Positions 8,295-17,439 of a stretch of 64,000 bases of DNA are shown in pieces. The DNA comes from Chitinophaga vietnamensis (GTDB lineage Bacteria; Bacteroidota; Bacteroidia; Chitinophagales; Chitinophagaceae), in the NCBI RefSeq assembly GCF_902167635.1, contig NZ_CABHMS010000003.1, forward strand, positions 496,001 to 560,000, written 5' to 3'. The notes under the pieces are model-generated. The model ran no database searches, was not told the origin of the DNA, and saw nothing but the letters and a program-made list of their open reading frames with translations. Position 1 is the first letter of the stretch. Each line of letters starts with the position of its first letter. The translations under genes and the position numbers were made by a program.

Positions 8295-8869
8295 CCACGA
8301 AAAAGGATATACGAAAACGCTTCCTGGAGTTGCGCATGCAGCTTTCCACGGAAGCTATCGCCAGCATGAATGCCGCGCTGCTGGCCAATTGCAGGCTGCT
8401 CAACTATTCGGATATCCACTGTGTGCACGTCTTCCTGCCCATCACGGAAAAAAGGGAGGCCGATACCTGGCCCCTCATCCGCTGGATGAAAGAAAAGTAC
8501 CCGCACCTGCAATGGACGCTCTCAAAGTCTGACATGGCTTCCGGCGAAATGACACACTACCTCTGGGACGATACCACCGTGCTCGTAAATAACAAATACG
8601 GCATCCCGGAACCGGCAGGCGGCATTCGTATCCAGCCGGCAGACATCGACCTGGTATTTGTACCTTTGCTGGCATTCGACCGCCAGGGGCACCGCGTGGG
8701 CTATGGTAAAGGCATGTACGACCGCTTCCTGCAACAGTGCCGCGCAGATGTACGGACCATAGGCCTTTCCCTGTTTGAGCCGGTAACGCTCATCGCGGAT
8801 GCCGGCGAACAGGACGTGATGCTGAAAACCGCTATCACGCCCGATCATATTTATCATTTTACAAAATAA
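8291..8869 (+). CDS. 5-formyltetrahydrofolate cyclo-ligase
   Basis: 192 residues, typical for the YgfA/MTHFS family, which converts 5-formyl-THF to 5,10-methenyl-THF with ATP. Seen in the sequence are the N-terminal KKDIRKRFLELR helix and the C-terminal nucleotide/Mg loop GHRVGYGKGMYDRFL. The start overlaps the bioD stop (ATGA). The next gene starts 6 bp after its stop. The link to biotin and lipid A genes looks like operon packing rather than a shared pathway. Confidence 0.93.
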   Translation: MTTKKDIRKRFLELRMQLSTEAIASMNAALLANCRLLNYSDIHCVHVFLPITEKREADTWPLIRWMKEKYPHLQWTLSKSDMASGEMTHYLWDDTTVLVNNKYGIPEPAGGIRIQPADIDLVFVPLLAFDRQGHRVGYGKGMYDRFLQQCRADVRTIGLSLFEPVTLIADAGEQDVMLKTAITPDHIYHFTK

Positions 8870-8875
8870 GAACAA

Positions 8876-9946
8876 GTGCTGAGATACCTGAATTTTCTCC
8901 TATATCCCTTCTCATTGCTATACGGACTGGTGATGTGGATCCGTAACAAACTATACGACCGTGGCCTGCTCACCGCTGTGGAATTTGATATCCCTACCAT
9001 CGCCGCCGGCAACCTCTCCGTAGGCGGCACCGGCAAAACGCCGCACGTGGAATACCTCATCCGCCTGCTCAAAGAGGAATACAAGGTGGCTACCCTCAGT
9101 CGCGGCTACAACCGCCGCACCAGCGGCTATATCCTGGCCGATGAACACAGCACCGCCGCCGATATCGGCGATGAACCCATGCAGTTCCATGAGAAATTTC
9201 CGGATATTAAAGTATGTGTGGGAGAGGAGCGGATGCTCGCCATCCCGCAACTGTTGGGCGATGAGCCCGAAACGCAGGTGGTGCTGCTGGATGATGCCTT
9301 CCAGCACCGGTCTATCAAACCCGGCATGAATATCCTCATCACGGATTATAAGCGCCGCTTCACCCGCGATCATGTGGTGCCTTTTGGCCGCCTCCGTGAA
9401 GGCCGCAAAGGCTATGAGCGCGCCGGCTGCATCATCGTTTCCAAGTGCCCCCCCAACCTTTCCCTTGCGGAAAAGGAAGCCATAGAAAAAGAAATTCGCC
9501 CGCTGCCGCATCAGCGGCTCTTTTTCACTACCTTGCAATATGGTGCGTTGTATGATATGGTCAGTCACGAACCCGTAGCACTGCCCGCCAACGCCACCGT
9601 ACTGCTGGCCTGCGGCATCGCCAGGCCGGAGCCATTGCTGAATGAATTGAGAACGCGCTACCAGGAGGTATTCCTCCTGCCTTTCCCGGATCATTATTAC
9701 TATTCAGAAAAGGACGTGGCTAAAATTAAAAAAGAACTGAACGACCTGCCCGGACACGAAAAGATGGTCATCACCACCGAGAAAGACGCTGTCAGACTGC
9801 ACCTCCTGCAAAAAACACTGACAGAACAAAACCTCCGCGTGGCTGTTATGCCTGTTGAAGTCTCTTTCCTGTTCGGGGAAGCAAGTTCATTTAATAACTT
9901 TATTTTTGATTATGTAGGCAGATCACTGCCCACCTTCAATCAATGA
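8876..9946 (+). CDS. lpxK: Tetraacyldisaccharide 4'-kinase (lipid A)
   Basis: 356 residues from a GTG start at 8876. LpxK phosphorylates the 4' position of the tetraacyldisaccharide lipid A precursor at the inner membrane. The N-terminal hydrophobic helix (YLNFLLYPFSLLYGLVMWI) anchors it, and the P-loop GNLSVGGTGKTPHVEYL lies near residues 43-60. The VVLLDDAFQHRSIKPGMNILITD segment is the conserved metal/catalytic region. No ATG lies near enough to give the intact N-terminus, so GTG is accepted. Confidence 0.93.
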   Translation: MLRYLNFLLYPFSLLYGLVMWIRNKLYDRGLLTAVEFDIPTIAAGNLSVGGTGKTPHVEYLIRLLKEEYKVATLSRGYNRRTSGYILADEHSTAADIGDEPMQFHEKFPDIKVCVGEERMLAIPQLLGDEPETQVVLLDDAFQHRSIKPGMNILITDYKRRFTRDHVVPFGRLREGRKGYERAGCIIVSKCPPNLSLAEKEAIEKEIRPLPHQRLFFTTLQYGALYDMVSHEPVALPANATVLLACGIARPEPLLNELRTRYQEVFLLPFPDHYYYSEKDVAKIKKELNDLPGHEKMVITTEKDAVRLHLLQKTLTEQNLRVAVMPVEVSFLFGEASSFNNFIFDYVGRSLPTFNQ

Positions 9947-9961
9947 TAACTCCAATGTGTC

Positions 9962-12379
9962 ATGAGTAAAAAAAAGAAAGATAAAAAACACGGCAGCCAG
10001 AAGAAAACCTTCAGAGGCGTTGTGGAAGTAACCCGCTCCGGTATGGCTTTCGTGATCGTGCCCGGTCTCACCAAAGACATCATGGTAAAGCAGAAAAACC
10101 TGCATACCGCCCTCGATAAAGACGAAGTACTGGTGGATGTGATCAAGCAGGCCCGCAACCAGGGCCGGATGGAAGGCGTTATAACGGAGATCCTTAAACG
10201 AAATAAAACCGAATTTACCGGCACTCTCCAGGTGAGCAAAAGTTTCGGCTTTCTCATCCCGGAAAAAGGCATGTTCATGCCTGACATCTATATCCCCGCC
10301 AACTCGCTCAACGGCGCCAAAACAGGCGATAAAGCCGTTGTGAAGATCGTGGCCTGGGGCGAAAAATCCCGCAAACCGGTAGGGGAGATCATCGAAATTC
10401 TCGACGCCAGCGATACCAACGACCTGGCCATGAAAGAGATCCTCATCGAAGCCGGCTTCCCGCTCAACTTCCCCAAGGAAGTGACCGATGAACTTGCCCA
10501 CCTCGAAGAAAAGATAACGGATACGGAAGTACGAAAAAGAAAAGACTGCCGCAAGATACTCACCTTCACCATCGACCCCGTTGATGCGAAAGACTTTGAC
10601 GACGCCATCTCCATACGTCCGCTCAAAAACGGCCTGTATGAGATCGGCGTGCACATCGCCGATGTAAGCCATTATGTGCTGCCCGGCACCGAGCTGGACA
10701 AAGAGGCCGATAAACGCGCTACCTCCGTGTACCTGCCCGACCGCGTACTGCCGATGCTGCCGGAGAAAATATCGAATGAGCTCTGCTCACTCCGCCCGCA
10801 TGAAGATAAATATACCTTCTCCGCCATGTTCCAGATGAATGAGAAGGGAGAAGTAAAACAACACTGGATAGGCCGCACCGTGATCCACTCCGATCACCGT
10901 TTTACGTATGAAGATGTACAGGAGATCATTGAACAACGGAAAGGACTATACGAAAAAGAGATCCTGCTGCTGAACAAGATCGCCCAAACCCTGCGCCAGG
11001 AGCGTTTTAGCAAAGGCGCTATCAACTTCTCCTCGCAAGAGGTACGCTTCAAGCTCGACGAGGATGGCAAACCTGTAGGCATCGTGATCAAAGAAAGCAA
11101 GGAAGCCCACCAGCTCATCGAAGAGTTCATGCTGCTGGCCAATCGTACCATTGCGACGTATGTTGCCAAGCTGCGCGTCAACAAACAGCCGGTGCCTTTC
11201 CCGTACCGCGTGCACGATACGCCGGACGAAGAGAAGCTGAAAGTATTCTCTTCCTTTGCTGCCAAATTCGGCTACAAGTTCGACCTGAGCTCGCCGGAAG
11301 GCATTGCCCGCTCTTTCAACAAAATGTTGCAATTGGTGCAGGGCAAGCCGGAGCAACATGTGCTGGAAACCCTGGGGATCCGCACCATGGCCAAGGCCGT
11401 CTATACGGTAGATAACGTAGGGCACTATGGGCTTGGATTTGAAGACTACTGTCACTTCACATCGCCCATCCGCCGTTACCCCGATGTGCTGGTACACCGC
11501 GTGCTGGCCGAATGCCTGGCCAACGATATTCATCCCGACAAACAGATGGAGAAGAAATGCAAGCATTGCTCCGAGATGGAACGCAAGGCCATGGAGGCGG
11601 AGCGGGCCGCCAACAAATACAAACAGGTGGAATATATGCAGCAGTTCATTGGCCATACCTTTGAAGGGGTGGTGAGCGGGGTGGCGCATTTCGGCTTCTG
11701 GGTAGAAACCGTGGATACTAAATGCGAAGGCCTTGTGAGCGTACATAACCTCAATAAAAAAGAAGAATACGTTTTCAATGAGTCGGAATACGCGCTGGTA
11801 GGGCTTCACAGCGGTCGCCGTTTTCGTATAGGCGAGAAGGTGAATATCCGCGTGGTGGCCGCCAACCTCGCCAAACGCCAGCTGGATTATGAGCTGGAAG
11901 ATGAATTGCAGGCAGCGCCAACAGCTCAGCCGCACAAGAAGAAAAAAGAAAAACGTGGCGCACAGCAGATGCCGAAAAAGCAATGGCGCCCTGAGCGGGA
12001 ACATGTTATCGTCGCGGCCGATCAGCCGGAGCTGTCGCATTCCGTGATCACGCCTGCCGAAGTGCCCGAAGCAGCCTTGCCGATTTCCACTGTTACCGCT
12101 AAACCGGTAGCGCCGCTGGAACCCGTACCGGAAGCGCCTGCCGCACCGGTAAAGAAAACCAGGAAGGCGGTGAAAAAAGAAAAAGAAGTAGTGGCAGAAG
12201 AGAAAGCGCCGGTGAAAAAAGCGCCCGCCAAAAAAGCAACGGCTAAAAAAGCAGCCGTGCCGAAGAAGGCAGCTGCAAAGCCGAAGAAAGCCGCCGCTAA
12301 AGAAGCGCCGGTGAAGAAAGCGCCGCCCGCTAAAAAAGCCACGCCCAAAAAGGCCGCCACCAAAAAGAAAAAGAAATAA
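9962..12379 (+). CDS. rnr: Ribonuclease R with a long Lys/Ala-rich C-terminal tail
   Basis: 805 residues. RNase R is a processive 3'-5' exoribonuclease that degrades structured RNA and works in tmRNA-linked decay. The order is cold-shock/OB domains (about 15-150), the RNB catalytic domain with the aspartates of DPVDAKDFDDAIS near residue 205, and an S1 domain near 565-645 (FEGVVSGVAHFGFWVE). The last about 130 residues are a disordered tail, ending in many KKAPAKKATAKK-type repeats like a histone H1 tail. Family members often have basic tails; this one is long. smpB also occurs in this window but is not adjacent. Confidence 0.95.
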   Translation: MSKKKKDKKHGSQKKTFRGVVEVTRSGMAFVIVPGLTKDIMVKQKNLHTALDKDEVLVDVIKQARNQGRMEGVITEILKRNKTEFTGTLQVSKSFGFLIPEKGMFMPDIYIPANSLNGAKTGDKAVVKIVAWGEKSRKPVGEIIEILDASDTNDLAMKEILIEAGFPLNFPKEVTDELAHLEEKITDTEVRKRKDCRKILTFTIDPVDAKDFDDAISIRPLKNGLYEIGVHIADVSHYVLPGTELDKEADKRATSVYLPDRVLPMLPEKISNELCSLRPHEDKYTFSAMFQMNEKGEVKQHWIGRTVIHSDHRFTYEDVQEIIEQRKGLYEKEILLLNKIAQTLRQERFSKGAINFSSQEVRFKLDEDGKPVGIVIKESKEAHQLIEEFMLLANRTIATYVAKLRVNKQPVPFPYRVHDTPDEEKLKVFSSFAAKFGYKFDLSSPEGIARSFNKMLQLVQGKPEQHVLETLGIRTMAKAVYTVDNVGHYGLGFEDYCHFTSPIRRYPDVLVHRVLAECLANDIHPDKQMEKKCKHCSEMERKAMEAERAANKYKQVEYMQQFIGHTFEGVVSGVAHFGFWVETVDTKCEGLVSVHNLNKKEEYVFNESEYALVGLHSGRRFRIGEKVNIRVVAANLAKRQLDYELEDELQAAPTAQPHKKKKEKRGAQQMPKKQWRPEREHVIVAADQPELSHSVITPAEVPEAALPISTVTAKPVAPLEPVPEAPAAPVKKTRKAVKKEKEVVAEEKAPVKKAPAKKATAKKAAVPKKAAAKPKKAAAKEAPVKKAPPAKKATPKKAATKKKKK

Positions 12380-12388
12380 ACGACAAAA

Positions 12389-12414
12389 CTGCCCGCGCCA
12401 TCGGTGCGGGGCAG
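12389..12414 (+). repeat. Hairpin between rnr and the polyprenyl synthase gene
   Basis: CTGCCC-GCGCC pairs with GGTGC-GGGCAG (one G-U pair, one bulged G) around a 3-nt loop. No U-run follows, so it may be an mRNA-processing or stability hairpin rather than a terminator. Confidence 0.4.
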
Positions 12415-12434
12415 TATAAAACCATCTACCAGAG

Positions 12435-13406
12435 ATGCATTCATTTAAAGAGTTAATAGTACAGTTTAGCCAGCAGTTTGAACCACAGCAGTTTCCGGCA
12501 ACGCCGCAGCGTTTGTACAATGCCGCAACCCACATCCTCGAGATCGGTGGCAAACGTATCAGGCCTGTGCTTTGCCTGATGGGCAATGAATTATTTGATG
12601 AGCTGCACCCCGACGCATTCCAGGTAGGCAATGCAGTGGAGCTGTTCCACAACTTCACGCTCATTCACGACGATATCATGGACAAGGCGCCCCTGCGCCG
12701 CAGCCAGCCTACCGTGCATACGATCTATGGCGAACCCGCGGCCATCCTGGCCGGCGACGTCATGCTGATCTCCGTGTACGACCGCCTCAATAAGGTGCAA
12801 TCGCGCTACAAACAAAGAGTCATCTCCGTTTTCAATAAAGCTGCCATCGAAGTGTGTGAAGGCCAGCAACTGGATATGGACTTCGAAAGCATGGAGCCTG
12901 AAAGTGTGCAATATCACGACTACGTTAATATGATCGGCCTGAAAACCTCCGTGCTGCTGGCTGCCAGCCTGCAACTCGGCGCCATCATCGGCGGCGGCAG
13001 CGATGGCAACCAGGATCATATCTACCAGTTCGGCAAAAATATCGGCATCGCCTTCCAGATACAGGACGATGTGCTCGACGCCTTCGGCGATCCGGAAAAA
13101 TTTGGGAAACAACAGGGGGGAGATATCCTCGTAAATAAAAAGACCTTCCTGCTCCTCAAAGCGCTGGAACTCTGCAACCCCGCCCAGCGCACAGAGCTGA
13201 AGCGGCTCCTGGCCTCTTCTCCGGATGATAAAGTAGCCCGCGTGCTGCAACTGTTCCGCGATTGCAAGGCCGATGTATGGGCCGAAAAAGAGAAGGAAAG
13301 ATTCCAGCAGCAGGCCTTCCAGAGCCTGGATAGCATCGCGGTGCTCTCGGCCCGCAAAAAGCCGCTGATGGAACTTGCAGACTATCTTTTAGACCGCCAG
13401 CAATAG
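12435..13406 (+). CDS. Polyprenyl diphosphate synthase
   Basis: 323 residues of the all-helical trans-prenyltransferase family. It condenses isopentenyl diphosphate onto an allylic primer to make the chain for menaquinone or related isoprenoids. The first aspartate-rich motif is DDIMD at residues 79-83 (LIHDDIMDKAPLRR), and the second is QDDVLDAFGD. GGKRIRP near residue 38 is the IPP-binding loop. Chain length cannot be fixed from sequence alone. It lies 55 bp after rnr on the same strand. Confidence 0.88.
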   Translation: MHSFKELIVQFSQQFEPQQFPATPQRLYNAATHILEIGGKRIRPVLCLMGNELFDELHPDAFQVGNAVELFHNFTLIHDDIMDKAPLRRSQPTVHTIYGEPAAILAGDVMLISVYDRLNKVQSRYKQRVISVFNKAAIEVCEGQQLDMDFESMEPESVQYHDYVNMIGLKTSVLLAASLQLGAIIGGGSDGNQDHIYQFGKNIGIAFQIQDDVLDAFGDPEKFGKQQGGDILVNKKTFLLLKALELCNPAQRTELKRLLASSPDDKVARVLQLFRDCKADVWAEKEKERFQQQAFQSLDSIAVLSARKKPLMELADYLLDRQQ

Positions 13407-13454
13407 TTTTTATTTCTAAAATCCCATATATTCGCATACCACAAATTATTGATG

Positions 13455-13563
13455 AATTTATGGATTTGCAGATTTACGGATTGTATTGATGTTTTGTTGT
13501 TTATCTTCGCAAACTTTACAACAAAACAACCATACAATTCGCAAATCTGTAAATCCATAAATC
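13455..13563. repeat. Intergenic inverted repeat C (between polyprenyl synthase and permease)
   Basis: Arms of about 46 nt (13455-13500 and 13518-13563) match with roughly six differences and enclose a 17-nt loop. The arms are made of GGATTTnCnGATTT-type words also used in repeats I and J. A TTG (13481), 18 nt, TATCTTCG (13502-13509) promoter-like pair lies inside it, so the permease transcript may start in the loop. That last point is tentative. Confidence 0.8.
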
Positions 13564-13576
13564 CAAAAATCCACTT

Positions 13577-15205
13577 ATGTCCAATTCGCTGTTTCGAAAA
13601 AAATCCCTGTCCACAATTTTGAAAGATGCCAATGATGGATTGGCGGATGGCCATGAAACAGGCGGATTACATAAGGTACTGAAAGTGAGAGACCTCACCG
13701 CGATGGGTATTGCAGCGGTGATTGGCGCAGGTATCTTCTCCACCATCGGGGAAGCCTCTTTTCACGGCGGTCCGGGCGTGTCTTTGCTGTTTGTGATCAC
13801 CGCTATCACCTGCGGCTTCTCTGCCCTGTGTTATGCTGAATTTGCCTCCCGCGTGCCGGTATCCGGCAGCGCCTACACTTATTCTTACGTTACCTTCGGG
13901 GAGCTGGCGGCCTGGGTCATCGGCTGGGCGCTCATCCTGGAATATGCTATCGGAAATATTGCCGTCGCCATTTCGTGGAGCGGTTACTTCAATAACCTCT
14001 TGAAAGGCCTGGGGCTCAGTTTGCCCGACTGGCTGCAAAGCAATTACGACAGCGCTACGCCCGGCGTGATTGCCAACGCGCCGCATATTGGCAATATCCC
14101 CGTGATCCTCAACCTGCCGGCCTTTATCGTAGTAGTGCTGATCACCTATCTCGCCTATGTGGGTATCCGCGAAAGCAAGCGTAGCGCCAATCTCATGGTA
14201 GCGCTGAAGATACTGGTGATCCTCTTTGTGATCGTCGTAGGCTTCTTTTATGTGAATCCCGGTAACTGGTCGCCATTCATGCCGAATGGTTTCTCCGGTG
14301 TGCTGAAAGGCGTATCCGCTGTATTCTTTGCCTATATTGGCTTTGACGCGGTAAGTACCACTGCCGAAGAATGCGCCAACCCGCAACGAGATCTGCCCAA
14401 AGGCATGATCTATTCCCTGATCATCTGCACCGTGCTCTATATCCTCGTTTCGTTTGTGCTTACCGGTATGGTGCCGTTTTACAAATTGAAAGTGGAAGAC
14501 CCGCTGGCATTCGTATTCAACGAAGTGCACATGCCCTGGATCAGCTACCTCATCTCGGTGAGCGCAGTGGTGGCCACCACCAGCGTATTGCTCGTCTTCC
14601 AGATCGGGCAGCCCCGTATCTGGATGAGCATGAGCCGCGATGGCCTGCTGCCAAAGCGTTTCAGCAAGATACACCCACGCTTCAAAACGCCTTCTTTTGC
14701 TACTATCATCACCGGTATTATCGTAGGTGTGCCGGCGCTGTTCCTGAACCTCACCATCGTAACAGACCTTACCAGCATAGGTACCCTCTTTGCCTTCATC
14801 CTCGTGTGCGGCGGCGTACTGATGTTGCCGGAGCAGGAGAAAAATACCGGCGACAAACGTTTCCGCCTGCCGTATATCAATAGCCGTTATATCGTGCCGG
14901 GCCTTGTGATCCTGCTGATCCTTGTATTCCGTGGAGAACTGGCCAGCAGGCTCTCTTTCAGCGGTGGCTGGGAGGTATGGAAACACAATATTCCCTTCTT
15001 CTTCTTTGTGATCGTATCCGTAATCGTAACCTTCCTTTCCTTTACCCGCAAGCTGTCGCTGATACCAGTGCTCGGCCTGCTGAGCTGCTTTTACCTCATG
15101 ACAGAGATCGCCCTCAAAAACTGGATCGTGTTCTCTGTATGGCTGGTGATCGGGCTTACCATCTACTTCCTCTACAGCTATACGCACAGCAAGCTGCGGA
15201 AATAA
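13577..15205 (+). CDS. APC-superfamily amino-acid permease
   Basis: 542 residues with about 12-14 membrane helices. The first helix carries GIAAVIGAGIFSTIGEAS, the substrate-binding unwound segment of APC transporters, and the next carries CYAEFASRVPVSGSAYTYSYVTFGE. This pattern fits the cationic amino-acid transporter (CAT) branch, proton-coupled or exchange uptake at the inner membrane. The substrate cannot be named. The N-terminal about 35 residues are cytoplasmic. It directly follows inverted repeat C, which may hold its promoter. Confidence 0.88.
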   Translation: MSNSLFRKKSLSTILKDANDGLADGHETGGLHKVLKVRDLTAMGIAAVIGAGIFSTIGEASFHGGPGVSLLFVITAITCGFSALCYAEFASRVPVSGSAYTYSYVTFGELAAWVIGWALILEYAIGNIAVAISWSGYFNNLLKGLGLSLPDWLQSNYDSATPGVIANAPHIGNIPVILNLPAFIVVVLITYLAYVGIRESKRSANLMVALKILVILFVIVVGFFYVNPGNWSPFMPNGFSGVLKGVSAVFFAYIGFDAVSTTAEECANPQRDLPKGMIYSLIICTVLYILVSFVLTGMVPFYKLKVEDPLAFVFNEVHMPWISYLISVSAVVATTSVLLVFQIGQPRIWMSMSRDGLLPKRFSKIHPRFKTPSFATIITGIIVGVPALFLNLTIVTDLTSIGTLFAFILVCGGVLMLPEQEKNTGDKRFRLPYINSRYIVPGLVILLILVFRGELASRLSFSGGWEVWKHNIPFFFFVIVSVIVTFLSFTRKLSLIPVLGLLSCFYLMTEIALKNWIVFSVWLVIGLTIYFLYSYTHSKLRK

Positions 15206-15254
15206 TTATTCTTCGTAACTTCAGGGTAGCTCTTTGATCTTAAAATCATATTTT

Positions 15255-15719
15255 ATGAACATGCTACAACGAATTGAAAGTTGGGGTGATGCACATCATC
15301 CCAAATGGCTAAGTGTGTTGCGTATTGGTCTCGGAGGCTTCCTGGGGTGGGTAGGCGTGCTGTTCGTAGAGAACAGGGATGCGCTCACCACGATGATCAA
15401 TGAAAATCCAGCACTTACTACCCTGTCTTTCTTTCTTGCGCACTATATCGTTTTCGCGCATATTGTAGGCGGGTTGTTCATGGCGGCAGGCCTGTATACC
15501 AGGCTGGCGGCTGCGGCCAACATACCTATTTTGCTGGGAGCCGTGTTTTTTGTGCACTCCCGTACGGGTCTGTTCAATGTTTATCCTATGTTAGGCCTTT
15601 CTATCCTTGTGCTGTTCCTGTTGATCTTTTTCCTGATCGAAGGCAGCGGCCCCATTTCTGTTGATGAATACATGCGCCGCCATCCTGAAAAGAAAGACCG
15701 CGACCGCTATGCGCCCTGA
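15255..15719 (+). CDS. DoxX-like small membrane protein
   Basis: 154 residues from the ATG at 15255; a TTG at 15234 would add seven residues. Four predicted membrane helices are visible (about 18-40, 57-80, 86-103 and 110-130), with the glycine-rich LRIGLGGFLGWVGVLF and AAGLYTRLAAAANIPIL segments typical of the DoxX/DoxD family. Function is uncertain; relatives are tied to redox or thiol stress. It follows the permease by about 50 bp and ends with a charged cytoplasmic tail. Confidence 0.65.
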   Translation: MNMLQRIESWGDAHHPKWLSVLRIGLGGFLGWVGVLFVENRDALTTMINENPALTTLSFFLAHYIVFAHIVGGLFMAAGLYTRLAAAANIPILLGAVFFVHSRTGLFNVYPMLGLSILVLFLLIFFLIEGSGPISVDEYMRRHPEKKDRDRYAP

Positions 15720-15827
15720 CCGCTAACGACGCGCTTTCATATAGCCGTACCTGTGAGTATCACCATTTTTTATGGCACAGGAGAGCTGCGTGCCCGCCCG
15801 ACTCTTCTTCCCTGTTAAAAAAAATTA

Positions 15828-15835
15828 TAATTTTG
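15828..15835 (+). promoter_or_regulatory. -7 promoter element of the DUF2027-Smr gene
   Basis: TAATTTTG is a perfect TAnnTTTG box, 19 nt before the ATG at 15855. No clean TTG at the expected distance is seen. Confidence 0.5.
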
Positions 15836-15854
15836 CAGGTTGAAGAATGCAATT

Positions 15855-16907
15855 ATGAAATACGAAATAGGTGACAAAATACTACTGTTGAGCTCTAAAG
15901 AAGAAGGTACAGTAGTGGATCTTGTGAATGATAATATGGTGATGATCGAAATAAAAGGTACAGCTTTCCCCGTGTACCTCGATCAGATAGACTTCCCTTA
16001 TTTTCATCGTTTCTCCAAGGAGAAACTGGTGCAACCCAAGCCCAGGCTGATTCCTGGCGATGAGATAAAAGTAGACCGCAGCAAATACGAAGTATTTAAG
16101 ACAGATAAAGGCATGTTCCTTTCCGTGCTGCCCGTGTACCAGTTTGATGGTTTCGACGAAACGGTGCGGCTCATGAAGTTTCACCTGTTCAACGATACGC
16201 CGCATGCCATGCGCTTCTATTTCCAGATATGGCTCAACAACCAGCTGGACCTTGAGATCAAAAACGAAATACAGCCTTACAATCATTTTTACCTCGCCGA
16301 CCTGCTGTTTGAATCGCTGAATGATAATCCGCGCTTCGAGTTCACCTTCTTCCTGAAAGAACCGCAACCCAAGCTGGCCGCGTCTGTACAGAAGACCTGG
16401 AAGATCAAGCCCAAACAGATGTTTACACAATTGGAAGAGCTGCGCACCAAAGCTGAAGCCACGCTGTCCATCCCTTTGTTCGATAAATTTCCGGAGAAAG
16501 CGCCGGAACCGCCGGTCGCGCCACAGCAGCAGGCGGCCAAAAAGCCAGCGATCACCAAACTGGGCTCCGGCAACTTCGCCAGTCTGCTGAGCAAAATAGA
16601 ACTGCAGCCGGAAACCACCCTCGAACCCAAACAGGAAGTGGATCTGCATATCGAAGCATTGGAAAAGAACTGGAAAGGCCTTAGCAACATCGCCATACTG
16701 GCCATCCAGCTCAATGCCTTCCAACGTTACCTTGATCTGGCCATCACCCACCATCAGCACAACATGGTGGTGATCCACGGAGTAGGCAAAGGCAAGCTGC
16801 GCGATGAAATACACAGCATCCTGCGCCGCACGCCGGAAGTAGCTAACTTCGTCAATCAATACCATGGCAAGTATGGCTATGGCGCTACTGAAATTACGTT
16901 TAGGTAA
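15855..16907 (+). CDS. DUF2027 and Smr-domain protein
   Basis: 350 residues from the ATG at 15855 (MKYEIGDKILLLS); a TTG at 15840 is possible but falls too close to the -7 box. An SH3-like DUF2027 N-terminus (about 1-75) is followed by a beta-rich middle domain (about 90-190), a Pro/Ala linker and a C-terminal Smr domain (about 262-350). The Smr hallmarks are VDLHIEAL and HGVGKGKLRDEI. Smr domains are DNA or RNA endonucleases, in some families acting on collided ribosomes; this architecture is typical of Bacteroidota. The exact substrate is unknown. Confidence 0.88.
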   Translation: MKYEIGDKILLLSSKEEGTVVDLVNDNMVMIEIKGTAFPVYLDQIDFPYFHRFSKEKLVQPKPRLIPGDEIKVDRSKYEVFKTDKGMFLSVLPVYQFDGFDETVRLMKFHLFNDTPHAMRFYFQIWLNNQLDLEIKNEIQPYNHFYLADLLFESLNDNPRFEFTFFLKEPQPKLAASVQKTWKIKPKQMFTQLEELRTKAEATLSIPLFDKFPEKAPEPPVAPQQQAAKKPAITKLGSGNFASLLSKIELQPETTLEPKQEVDLHIEALEKNWKGLSNIAILAIQLNAFQRYLDLAITHHQHNMVVIHGVGKGKLRDEIHSILRRTPEVANFVNQYHGKYGYGATEITFR

Positions 16908-16915
16908 TAAGGCTC

Positions 16916-16954
16916 AAAGCCCTTGAAGCGCTTTGAGCGCTTCAGGGGCTTCCA
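16916..16954. repeat. Intergenic hairpin D (between the Smr gene and rnpB)
   Basis: The arm AAGCCCTTGAAGCGCT pairs with AGCGCTTCAGGGGCTT across a TTG loop with a single mismatch. It is the same core as the inner hairpin of repeat B and resembles the loop regions of A, E and F. It lies between the Smr gene stop and the rnpB promoter. Confidence 0.85.
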
Positions 16955-16958
16955 ACCC

Positions 16959-16988
16959 TTGTATTCTCAAGTATTTCCGGTATTTTTG
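16959..16988 (+). promoter_or_regulatory. Promoter of rnpB
   Basis: TTG at 16959-16961, 19 nt, then TATTTTTG at 16981-16988: an exact fit to the Bacteroidota vegetative promoter. The predicted 5' end of the RNA (16995) lies 7 nt after the box, which supports both calls. Confidence 0.85.
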
Positions 16989-16994
16989 TCGTTC

Positions 16995-17370
16995 AACTAC
17001 AAACCGTGCTATCGTTCCTGTGACTTGAGCGCAGGGAAGGAAAGTCCGGACAGCGCAGAGCAACGCACCACCTAACGGGTGGGGCTTCCTTCGGGAAGTA
17101 CAGCCAGTGCCACAGAAAATAACCGCCGCGCAGGGGCATGCTCCTGCGGGGTAAGGGTGAAAATGTGGGGTAAGCGCCCACGGCATAGGCAGGTAACTGT
17201 TGATGCGGGTAAACCTTGCGTGCTGAAATGCCATGTAAACGGTCGTTTGAGGGCTGCTCGCCCGATGACCGAGGGTAGGCAGATACAGGTGGCGTGCGAA
17301 CGTCATCGAAGATAAATGATAGCATTCCGTCGCAAGGCGGAAACAGAATCCGGCTTACAGGTTTGTAGTT
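16995..17370 (+). ncRNA. rnpB: RNase P RNA (class A)
   Basis: This is the catalytic RNA of ribonuclease P, which matures tRNA 5' ends. The universal 5' core GAAGGAAAGTCCGGAC is at 17036-17051. The AGGGTGAAAA stretch near 17154 and the 3' core ACAGAATCCGGCTTACAG are present. The terminal P1 helix is explicit: AACTACAAACC (16995-17005) pairs perfectly with GGTTTGTAGTT (17360-17370). Length is about 376 nt. A run of T follows at once. It has its own consensus promoter. Confidence 0.96.
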
Positions 17371-17380
17371 TTTTTCTTTC
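17360..17380 (+). terminator. Terminator of rnpB
   Basis: The 3' strand of the P1 helix runs directly into a T-rich tract (17369-17376), so P1 or the local 3' structure plus the U-run would end transcription. Confidence 0.55.
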
Positions 17381-17439
17381 TACCAGGCTATCGGCCCTCC
17401 GGGGCTATTGGTAACAATATATCCTTAATCTCTATTTTT

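Noticed and set aside
10946-12664. 572-codon open frame on the minus strand
   Set aside because: Fully antisense to rnr and the start of the polyprenyl synthase gene; the sense proteins have clear motifs and this one has none.
13667-15187. 506-codon open frame on the minus strand
   Set aside because: Antisense shadow of the amino-acid permease; very rich in His/Glu with no family resemblance.
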